A stretch of DNA of 7,942 nt, taken from contig JBEIEP010000068.1 of the NCBI GenBank assembly GCA_040382935.1, positions 1 to 7,942 on the forward strand, read 5' to 3'. The stretch's first letter is position 1; the number at the start of each line of letters is the position of its first letter. This document shows positions 1-5,765 of this stretch, in pieces. Source of the stretch: JALQUL01 sp040382935. Its GTDB lineage: Bacteria; Pseudomonadota; Gammaproteobacteria; Burkholderiales; Burkholderiaceae_C. A model generated the notes under the pieces. It was not told the DNA's origin, made no database searches, and was given only the letters and a program-made list of their open reading frames with translations. The translations under genes were made by a program, and so were the position numbers.

Positions 1-12
1 ACGCCCTGCTTG

Positions 13-138
13 TGGCTCCAATATGCCGATCATGAAATGGATCCTATACGCCGATCACGAATTGGCTCCATTACGCCGGTCACAAATTGGATCCTATATG
101 CCGATCATGAAGTGGATCCTATATGCCGGTCAGTGACA
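13..138. mobile_element. Terminal repeat array, probable end of an IS21-family insertion sequence
   Basis: Five head-to-tail copies of a 25-bp unit fill 13-137 (13-37, 38-62, 63-87, 88-112, 113-137). Each begins TGGMTCC, has TAYGCCGRTCA in the middle and closes with a short A-rich tail. Copies 1 and 3 read TGGCTCCA; copies 2, 4 and 5 read TGGATCCT. The last copy departs from the others at its end (CAGTGACA), so the array stops at CA, and the opposite strand starts TGTCACTGAC. Multiple terminal repeats together with TG...CA ends are a known feature of the IS21 family (IstA/IstB transposons). The next bases are interior codons of another gene, which supports a true element boundary near 138. 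No transposase is visible because the element lies outside the window to the left. The tandem array is certain; the IS21 assignment is inference. Confidence 0.55.
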
Positions 139-1684
139 GCAGGTTGTTGATGCCACAAATAACCATTGGATTAGGGCGCGATTGGCTGATATTTTGTGTC
201 AATTGATGGAGCCTAAGGATAGGTATCTCCTAGCAAAGAAAGCAATTGATAGCTATCTGCATATCCCGGTAAGTCAAGATATGTTCCAAAAAGACTGGAA
301 GTTTTGTTGGACGCGGGTCATCACTTTGATGTTGAAGTTTAGGTATTTCAAGGATTCTGACGGTATATGGAGTCATGTCGAGCGGGTGCTATTGACAACT
401 TTATATGATGTAAAAAAGCCGAATGGCAGCTTGGCTCTGGACATTGTTGATGTACTGAAAAATCAAAAACCCAACAGCGATCTTGCTTTGAAAATTGCCG
501 AAAAACTCGCCCTCTTGGCCTATGAACTTGACGAGGATACAGAACAGGCACAAATCATAATTGCGAGGGATTTGTTTTGCGAAGCACAAGCGTGGTTTGC
601 TAAAGCAAAGGAGCCTGACCGGGAGATAGAGATGCTGGTGCAAGTTGCCCAAACACAAGTTAGAGAGGGGCAGACATGCATCCAAAGGGCCTATCCCAGC
701 TTTGGCGCTGCAGCGGGGTTCTATGCTAGTGCAATTCAGGCCTGCCAAAAAATCCCCAATAAATTCCGCAATCAGTATGGCATTGACCAACGTATGCAAG
801 AACTGAGTGTGCAAATGAAAAAGTACCAGCAAAGATCGCTTGGAGAATTAAAGGAGATTCCTGAGTCGGAATGGGATTTGAAAGAGCAAATGGAACTCTC
901 GGGGCAAGCCGTTCAAAACAAAAAACCTGTTGAGGCGCTTCAAATATTTACTTGCATCGTCCCTTTAGTCGATTATCAGAAGGCGCGGGAACATGTGTTG
1001 GCGGAACTTAAGACGTCATCGTTGTGGTTGTCAGAGGAAGTGTGGGATGGAAGCGACGGACGTGTCATTGCCAAAGTCCCGGGCTTTGATTCAAGACACG
1101 ACCCTGAAGGCGATGAGAATAAAGACAGGCTTGATTGGGAAATAACAAAAAAATACCGGGTGCAGTGGCGTTATCGCGTAGAGGCATTTATACGGCCTGC
1201 ATTGGCTGCTTTGGTGAAGGAGCACTCATTTCGCGAAGAGTTTTTTTTTGGCCTGGCTCGTTCGTCCCCTCTCGTCCCGAGAGGTCGGGAGCGGCTAGTG
1301 GGTAAAGCGCTATTTGCGGGCTATAGTTCTGATTTTTTGAGTGCCGCCCATTTACTGATTCCACAATTTGAGCACATTGTGCGCTGCCAACTTACAGCGA
1401 AGGGTGTTGAAACGATCCGTAGTGACGAGGATCGTGTTCAGAGTGAGCGCGGCTTAAGTTCTCTTGTCGTTGAGACGGAGATGACAACAATCTTTGGCGA
1501 AAGCCTAGCCTTTGAACTTAAGGCGTTGTTTGCCGCTAAAAATGGCCCAAATTTGCGTAATGATTTGGCACATGGACTGATGGATGATGGGGCGTTTCAA
1601 TCGATTGAAGTCATTTATGCTTGGTGGCTAGGGCTGCGAATGATTGGTCGTGCGGTATGGAATATTGAGGGGGTGCAGGGGTGA
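139..1684 (+). pseudogene. DUF4209 domain protein, 5' end removed by the insertion sequence
   Basis: The reading frame is open from the insertion-sequence junction (first whole codon CAG at 140) to TGA at 1682-1684. An in-frame stop at 134-136 lies inside the element. Protein-like sequence that fits the family (WIRARLADIL, at about 167-196) starts before the first possible start codon, TTG 182, so that TTG is probably not the native start. The N-terminal part is lost. The C-terminal region carries RNDLAHG (R codon at 1556), the RNxxxHG signature of DUF4209, followed by a Trp-rich helix (YAWWLGLRM). The middle is helical and charged, with no signal peptide or membrane span. The biochemical role of this family is unknown to me. 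The gene is visibly richer in A+T than the two-component genes, suggesting acquired DNA. No ribosome-binding site was found near TTG 182. It could still make a shortened product, but a decaying gene is more likely. Confidence 0.72.
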
Positions 1685-1717
1685 ATCCCTCGGTGCGAAT
1701 CTGGGTTCCTAGGAAAA

Positions 1718-2026
1718 TCAGGCGGCCGAATGCGGTTGTGCAGGCTGTATGGCCAAGCGCAGTCCCAAGGCTTTGAGTACAGCAAAAAGGCTTCTCAGTT
1801 CCGGGTTTCCCTGTGGCGATAGGGTGCGATAGAGCTGGTTGGCATTCAGTTCTGTTTCTTTGGCTATTGCACGAACCCCACCGTGGGCCTGTGCGATCTG
1901 GCGCAATGCAACCAGCAAATCTGCTGGTTCGCCGTCTTGCAGCAAATCATTGAGGTATTCGGCTGCGAACTGTGGGTCGTCCCGAAACAGTTCGGCCATC
2001 GCCTCGTCGTGGCTTCTATCTTTCAT
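1718..2026 (-). CDS. Antitoxin of a type II toxin-antitoxin pair (HI1420-type HTH protein)
   Basis: This 102-aa protein is the likely antidote and autorepressor of the toxin encoded just upstream. It begins with an acidic helix and a stretch typical of the family (AEYLNDLLQDGEPADLLVALR, split as AEYLNDLL and ADLLVALRQIA). An HTH region at about residues 48-90 follows (GGVRAIAKETELN, QLYRTLSPQGNPELRSL, FAVLKALGLRL), with a short disordered tail. This matches the addiction-module antidote family modelled on Haemophilus HI1420. The ATG at 2026 overlaps the toxin stop codon (ATGA). It is preceded by a good Shine-Dalgarno, GGAGG, about 8 nt upstream and inside the toxin gene, so translation is coupled but can be initiated efficiently on its own. 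The gene ends 33 bp from the DUF4209 remnant, tail to tail. Family assignment is confident; activity is inferred. Confidence 0.88.
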   Translation of the reverse strand: MKDRSHDEAMAELFRDDPQFAAEYLNDLLQDGEPADLLVALRQIAQAHGGVRAIAKETELNANQLYRTLSPQGNPELRSLFAVLKALGLRLAIQPAQPHSAA

Positions 2027-2349
2027 TGCACAGGCCTCCGTTGCCAGTCATTCCAATACCCAATGGCGCGATCTATGTCGGCGTCTTGGGAGCTTTTGTC
2101 ACCACCACACAACAGCAGTACAACCACGTTGCCCGCTAGCGCATAGTAAACCCGGTAGCCTGCTCCTTGGTCTATCCGCAATTCCCATACCCCCTCACGG
2201 CAAAACTTGTGGTCGCCAAAGTTCCCGCCCTCTAACCGGTTGACACGTTTGACCACTTGCAGCTTGGCAATGGGGTCTCGGATCTTTTTCAACCATTCCT
2301 GGTAGAGGTCTCGCTCATTTTCAGTAAGGTAGTGGCGAACGATGAACAT
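2023..2349 (-). CDS. RelE/ParE-superfamily toxin (HI1419-type addiction module killer protein)
   Basis: This small basic protein of 108 aa is the probable toxin. Family-typical parts are the N-terminal helix (EWLKKIRDPIAKLQVVKRVNRL, residues 18-39, seen as WLKKIRDP and RVNRLEGGNFGD), then VWELRID at 54-60 and GYRVYYA at 64-70. The core strand VVVLLLCGGDKSSQDADI follows at about 75-92. These correspond to the HI1419-like branch of RelE/ParE folds, which in studied members inhibits translation by mRNA cleavage; the target here is not shown by sequence. Toxin-first order is as in HigBA and HI1419-1420 pairs. The ATG at 2349 is the only usable start, because an in-frame TAA lies three codons upstream (2356-2358). 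No Shine-Dalgarno precedes it, and the predicted transcription start falls almost on the ATG. Confidence 0.88.
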   Translation of the reverse strand: MFIVRHYLTENERDLYQEWLKKIRDPIAKLQVVKRVNRLEGGNFGDHKFCREGVWELRIDQGAGYRVYYALAGNVVVLLLCGGDKSSQDADIDRAIGYWNDWQRRPVQ

Positions 2350-2382
2350 AGTGCATTATCGTTTATAAACGAAATTTTTCAA
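2350..2382 (-). promoter_or_regulatory. Promoter with palindromic operator for the toxin-antitoxin operon
   Basis: Read on the minus strand, a -35 like TTGAAA (2377-2382) and a -10 GATAAT (2355-2360) are separated by 16 bp. The spacer contains a perfect 12-bp palindrome, CGTTTATAAACG (2360-2371), which touches the -10. This is the expected place for antitoxin or toxin-antitoxin complex binding in a self-repressed module. Transcription would begin near 2348-2350, at the toxin ATG, giving a leaderless or nearly leaderless mRNA. Promoter elements are read by eye; the operator role is inferred from position and symmetry. Confidence 0.6.
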
Positions 2383-2420
2383 GCCCGTACCTCAATGGAC
2401 CGGTATGGACCCACCCGCAT

Positions 2421-3749
2421 TTACCCAGGCAGTGTGACCGTCACAGCCAACCCGGGGCTCGCATTGCGAACCGCAAACGTACCGCCATGGGAGAGGGCCA
2501 CAAGTTTGCACAGGTACAGTCCTAGGCCCACACCCCCTTGGGCACGTGTGCGGGCGGTGTCGGGGCGGAAGAAGGGTTCGGCCAAATGCTGCAACTGGTC
2601 AACGCCTACACCCGGCCCATGGTCTCGTACTTCAAGCTCAATGCCTTGGCCCGCCGCGCGAAGGTGCAGTTCGGTTGGATGTGGGGCGTCAGCGCTGTGG
2701 CGAAGGGCGTTTTCTAGAAGGTTGCGTAGCAACAGGCGCATTCGGGCAGGGTCAAGCGGCAGAACCGGCAATCCCGGTTGGGCGTGCAATCTGATCAGGG
2801 GCTTGGTATCGGTGGATACGGGTTGGTGCGCCAACACCTCTGCGATCACCTCTTGCGCAAGGGGGGCCAGTGCCACCCGTTCGCGTTGCAAGGCGGTGTG
2901 CTTGGAGGCCAGGCGCTCACTCTCCAGCAAATCGGTGATGAGTTCAGCCATTTCCTTTAAGTCGCGCAACAGGGCCTGTCGCTGGGGGTTGACTAGGGCG
3001 GTTTCGGGCAGCAGCTCGGTATTGAGACGGGCGCGGGTGAGGGGACTGCGCAGCTCGTGGCTAATGGCCAGGAGCAAAGCCCGTTTGCCTTCGAGCATGC
3101 GGTGGATGTCGCTTCCCATGGTGTTAATGGTTTGGGCAAGCTCGCTCAACTCGTCGTGCGCCTTGCCACTGCGCTCAGGAATGGGCTGGCTGAAGTCGCC
3201 CGAGCCAAATCGTCGTGCGCCTTCTTCAATGGCTCCCAAAGGCCTAAGCAGGCGTTGTACATACAGCCAGGCCAACAGTGTCAACAAGAGCAGCGCCGCA
3301 ATCGCATAGCCAATAAGGTGGCGGCGACGCTCAAAGCTGTCTTGGTTGATGCCGAACACAATGGTATGGCCGTCGGCTGTACTGCGCTTTAGCACGTCGG
3401 GCCAGTCATCTCCTTGGGTATCGCGTTTGATTTGATCGGGGTGGGATACCCAACGCACCTGCGGACCCTCAATCTGCACCGTAATCGGCAAACGCTCGGT
3501 GAGGGACTGGGCACGCGCTATGCTGGGCTGACCATTGGGCGTGATGTCTTGTGCTAGGCGGTCGATATAGTCCATCAGCAGAGGACGCGCGGCTTCGCGC
3601 CAACCCACGGTAAACGCTTTTTGTGTGGCTGCAAAAAACACAAAGCTCATGGCCGCCGCCAGCAGCAAAAACACCAGTACCATGCGCAGCTTGATAGAGT
3701 GCGCTAGGCGGTGCTTGGTGTGCGTCCAGGACGAAAAAAGGGTTTTCAT
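2421..3749 (-). CDS. Sensor histidine kinase of a CpxA-like two-component system
   Basis: This 442-aa inner-membrane kinase would autophosphorylate on histidine and pass phosphate to the adjacent regulator. Visible layout: membrane helix 1 at about 21-42, a periplasmic sensor loop of about 100 residues (43-145), membrane helix 2 at about 146-165 and HAMP at 166-219. The dimerisation domain has HELRSPLTRARL with the phospho-acceptor H231. The ATPase domain carries the N box (RNLLENALRHS, N347), G1 DHGPGVG (376-382), F box EPFFRP (391-396) and G2 GGVGLGL (405-411). All catalytic motifs are intact. The start at 3749 lies 16 bp after the regulator stop, with only a weak ribosome site, suggesting translational coupling. 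The size and the partner genes resemble CpxA or RstB; the exact orthology and signal are inferred, with envelope stress or metals most likely. Confidence 0.93.
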   Translation of the reverse strand: MKTLFSSWTHTKHRLAHSIKLRMVLVFLLLAAAMSFVFFAATQKAFTVGWREAARPLLMDYIDRLAQDITPNGQPSIARAQSLTERLPITVQIEGPQVRWVSHPDQIKRDTQGDDWPDVLKRSTADGHTIVFGINQDSFERRRHLIGYAIAALLLLTLLAWLYVQRLLRPLGAIEEGARRFGSGDFSQPIPERSGKAHDELSELAQTINTMGSDIHRMLEGKRALLLAISHELRSPLTRARLNTELLPETALVNPQRQALLRDLKEMAELITDLLESERLASKHTALQRERVALAPLAQEVIAEVLAHQPVSTDTKPLIRLHAQPGLPVLPLDPARMRLLLRNLLENALRHSADAPHPTELHLRAAGQGIELEVRDHGPGVGVDQLQHLAEPFFRPDTARTRAQGGVGLGLYLCKLVALSHGGTFAVRNASPGLAVTVTLPG

Positions 3750-3765
3750 GCGGTGGGGTTTGCGC

Positions 3766-4467
3766 TTAAGTCGGCAGGCGCGGCAGCGCTAGCGCATAGC
3801 CTGCGTTGCGCAGGGTTTTGATGCAGTCTAGTGGCTCCAGTTTTTTGCGCAGGCGACTCACCACGATGTCGACGGCACGGGTGTAGAGGTCGGCCTCGTG
3901 ACCTCTAAGCTGGTTCAGGATGTCGTCGCGACTGAACACTTTGCCGGGTTCTCGTGCCAGCACCAGCAGCAGCTCGAACTCGGTGCCGGTAAGCTCAAGC
4001 GCCTCGCCCGCCCGGGTCACACTGCGGCGTGCAGTATCGATGTCTAGCCCTTCAAATCGCAGGGTGGGTAACGCACTAAGGTTGTTGGTCTGCGCTGTGC
4101 CACTGGACTTGTTGCGGCGTAGCACCGTTTGCAAACGCGCCACCAGTTCACGCGGTTCAAACGGCTTGGGCAGGTAATCGTCAGCGCCCAGCTCCAGACC
4201 CACCACACGGTCCATCACATCACCGCGCGCGGTGAGCATAATGATAGGTAGCTCGCTTTCTTTGCGTATGGTGCGGCACAGTTCAAAGCCGTCCATCTCG
4301 GGCAGCATCACATCCAGAATGGCCGCATCAAAAGGCTTTTTGCGCAACAGAGCCAAACCTTCGCTGGGGCGCGTGGCATGGGTGAGATGTAGCTCAAAGC
4401 GCGCAAAATAGGTGGCCAGAGGCGGGCCCAGTTGCGTGTCGTCGTCGATTAACAAAATACGGTTCAT
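3766..4467 (-). CDS. OmpR-family response regulator (CpxR/RstA-like)
   Basis: This is a 233-aa DNA-binding response regulator. The receiver domain (1-120) has the acidic pocket D8/D9, phospho-acceptor D52 (in ILDVMLPEMDG), T79 (IIMLTARGD) and K101 (DDYLPKPFEP), all intact. The winged-helix output domain spans about 131-230, with ELTGTEFELLLVLAREPGKV, RAVDIVVSRLRKKLEP and KTLRNAGYALA, close to the CpxR pattern. The frame is open further upstream to an ATG at 4548, but I chose the ATG at 4467 because MNRILLIDDD is the normal N-terminus of the family and the extension is unlike receiver sequence and crosses two inverted repeats. It lies between the Spy-like gene and the kinase on the same strand. 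It probably regulates its own operon, although no clear GTAAA-N5-GTAAA CpxR box was found upstream. Confidence 0.93.
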   Translation of the reverse strand: MNRILLIDDDTQLGPPLATYFARFELHLTHATRPSEGLALLRKKPFDAAILDVMLPEMDGFELCRTIRKESELPIIMLTARGDVMDRVVGLELGADDYLPKPFEPRELVARLQTVLRRNKSSGTAQTNNLSALPTLRFEGLDIDTARRSVTRAGEALELTGTEFELLLVLAREPGKVFSRDDILNQLRGHEADLYTRAVDIVVSRLRKKLEPLDCIKTLRNAGYALALPRLPT

Positions 4468-4489
4468 GGGCCTATTCTGACAGGCGTTT

Positions 4490-4507
4490 CGCATCCGTGG
4501 GGATGCG
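4490..4507 (-). repeat. Short hairpin upstream of the response regulator start
   Basis: CGCATCC (4490-4496) and GGATGCG (4501-4507) form a perfect 7-bp stem with a 4-nt loop. In the minus-strand transcript it ends about 22 nt before the regulator ATG at 4467. No U-run follows, so it is not an intrinsic terminator. It may mark a processing or stabilising site, or affect translation initiation; this is inference. Confidence 0.45.
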
Positions 4508-4544
4508 CTTGGCCAGTCTCCCGAGTGGACTGATTTGACGAGGT

Positions 4545-4580
4545 GCAACCCAACCGTAAAAGTGGCTTTCGTTGGGTTGC
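4545..4580 (-). repeat. Inverted repeat between the Spy-like gene and the response regulator
   Basis: GCAACCCAAC (4545-4554) and GTTGGGTTGC (4571-4580) are perfect 10-bp inverted arms around a 16-nt loop. The loop holds a smaller AAAG/CTTT stem. The repeat lies 40 bp after the Spy-like stop codon in the 153-bp intercistronic gap. In the minus-strand RNA the stem is followed by ACCTCGTC, with no U-tract, so it does not meet the rule for a rho-independent terminator. It could protect the 3' end of a separately processed Spy-like message or lower regulator expression relative to the first gene. Confidence 0.5.
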
Positions 4581-4620
4581 TGCCGCATGGTACTGCAAGA
4601 TCAGTCGGCTACCGCGACGC

Positions 4621-5091
4621 TCAACCCCGGCCCCACCCAGCGTGGCCGCGTTTTTCCAAGCGCTCTCGCACTTGCGCTTGTTGCGCAGCGTTCAGACTGT
4701 CATAAAAATCGCCAAAAGCCTTCAGGATTTTGGGGCTACCAATCTGCATCACTTGCATTTTTTGGTCCATGAGGGCCTGTGCTTTGGTGCGGTCAAATTT
4801 ATCGCCTGCCACCAGCGTTTGAATGGTGGCACGCGGATCGGCAACGTCGCCCTTAAAAGCCTTGCCAGAGGCAATCATCTCGTCTGCCAAAACACCTAAC
4901 TTTTGCTTTTGATCGGCGTTGAGTTCGAGTTTTCTACCGACCTTTTCGATGGCATCGCCACGCATCTCGGTGATTTTCTCGTCGCTCCAGCCCCGAGCAT
5001 GCCCGTTGTGGCCGCCGAAGACGGCAATACCGCCCACAATTAGGGTGACGGCTGCAAGGCCTACTAAGCTGCGTTTGATCCAAGGTTTCAT
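4621..5091 (-). CDS. Spy/CpxP-family periplasmic protein (LTxxQ-type)
   Basis: This 156-aa exported helical protein is likely a periplasmic chaperone or stress/metal sensor that modulates the kinase. It starts MKPWIKRSL, with a signal or anchor segment at about 9-27 (LVGLAAVTLIVGGIAVF) and a probable mature start after the HAR region. The two family repeats appear as LNADQ (57-61) and LNAAQ (133-137), variants of the LTxxQ motif of Spy and CpxP. Histidines cluster near both ends (GGHNGHARGW and RGHAGWGRG), which might bind metal. The start at 5091 has AAAGGA about 8 nt upstream. Here it is the first gene before the regulator and kinase on the same strand, unlike E. coli, where cpxP is divergent from cpxRA. 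Family call is good; exact role is inferred. Confidence 0.82.
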   Translation of the reverse strand: MKPWIKRSLVGLAAVTLIVGGIAVFGGHNGHARGWSDEKITEMRGDAIEKVGRKLELNADQKQKLGVLADEMIASGKAFKGDVADPRATIQTLVAGDKFDRTKAQALMDQKMQVMQIGSPKILKAFGDFYDSLNAAQQAQVRERLEKRGHAGWGRG

Positions 5092-5561
5092 GATGTTTGT
5101 CCTTTCAAAGACGTGTTGAACATGAACGCTATGATGCTTGGACCGAACGCGGGTTGGGTGTCAGTGAGGTTGCGGTTTATGTCGTTTTGTATCAGGCAAA
5201 TACTGGGTTGTGGCTGTCAAGTCTGTGGCCCGGGTTGCACGGACCGCTAAGCAGTATTCGCATCAAGGGGCCGCATGCAGTGACACGAGCACCAAGTTCC
5301 CAGTGATCAAGGCTTCGGACAAGCGGCGTGGCCGTTTCACAGTCGCCGAATACAGAGTCTTGTGCATCTGGCTTGGCAGCGCCTTTGTGAACCCGAACTA
5401 TCTTTGCTCAGTAGCACGGGCAACAGTTTCTTATCTACAATAACATCTATTCCAGCCATCGGGCTCACCCCCTTACTTGGTTAACAAAATCGGTCTTGAT
5501 AACTCGATTCTGTCGAACTTCGAAGGGAGCGATGGCTACCTATTCAATTTGCAGCAGTTTA
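5092..5561. other. Intergenic region without a recognised gene (promoter region of the Spy-like operon)
   Basis: I found no convincing coding sequence here. Short open frames exist on both strands (plus strand about 5210-5443, and a minus-strand frame over about 5200-5415), but they lack ribosome sites and family motifs and read as chance or decayed sequence. The part nearest 5091 must carry the Spy-like promoter. A TTGACA (minus strand, 5215-5220) is present but no good -10 is placed with it, and a hyphenated repeat GTAT-N7-ATAC lies at 5189-5203. These are weak leads only. Confidence 0.5.
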
Positions 5562-5722
5562 GGAACCTCTGCAAAACTCGCTGTGCAGATATGAGCCACG
5601 AGAATGGATGCACCACAAGGCGGATTTTGCAGCTCATACCGGGCGGTATGAGCCAAAAAGCCAACGCAGTGGGGCGCCATTATCGGGGCCTCAGATCGCG
5701 CGTGGGGTTTTGCAGAGGTTCC
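5562..5722. mobile_element. MITE-like element, 161 bp with 16-bp perfect terminal inverted repeats
   Basis: GGAACCTCTGCAAAAC at 5562-5577 is exactly reversed as GTTTTGCAGAGGTTCC at 5707-5722. TTTA directly precedes the left end (5558-5561) and follows the right end (5723-5726), as a 4-bp target duplication would. The interior is too short for a transposase and contains a strong hairpin at 5625-5658. This is the structure of a non-autonomous miniature element, probably mobilised by a DDE transposase of a full-size insertion sequence with the same ends. The sequence style recalls IS5-family ends in Burkholderiales, but that parent is a guess. Because the repeat continues to TTTAGG on both sides, the exact boundary could shift by a base or two. 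Confidence 0.65.
5625..5658. repeat. Hairpin inside the MITE-like element
   Basis: GCTCATACC (5632-5640) and GGTATGAGC (5645-5653) form a perfect 9-bp stem with loop GGGC. TTTTG (5625-5629) and CAAAA (5654-5658) extend it after a 2-nt bulge. The run of A, not T, after the stem on the plus strand, and TGCAAAATC after it on the minus strand, argue against a terminator in either direction. Internal foldback structure is common in miniature elements. Confidence 0.6.
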
Positions 5723-5765
5723 TTTAGGGACTCAATCGTTTAAAACATTTATCAATAATTGGATT

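Noticed and set aside
13..137. CRISPR array
   Set aside because: The repeats are directly adjacent with no unique spacers and vary in sequence, which fits transposon-end repeats rather than CRISPR.
1706..1715. Perfect palindrome TTCCTAGGAA between the two convergent gene ends
   Set aside because: At 10 bp, AT-rich at its ends and without a loop or T-run, it is within chance expectation and not a terminator.
2257..3309. Long plus-strand open frame of about 350 codons opposite the kinase gene
   Set aside because: It is rich in Arg/Ser and has no motifs, as expected for the antisense shadow of a GC-rich gene whose kinase motifs are all intact on the other strand.
4468..4548. Longer N-terminus for the response regulator, starting at 4548
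   Set aside because: The extra 27 residues do not resemble a receiver domain and cross two inverted repeats; MNRILLIDDD at 4467 is the family start.
4545..4620. Possible CpxQ-like small RNA from the 3' end of the Spy-like gene
   Set aside because: CpxQ-type RNAs end in an intrinsic terminator with a U-run; the stem here is followed by ACCTCGTC, so the needed 3' end is missing.
5122..5253. Small Cys-rich plus-strand open frame (43 codons, CGCQVCGPGCTD)
   Set aside because: It has no ribosome site and no family match I recognise, and it sits in the upstream region of the Spy-like gene.
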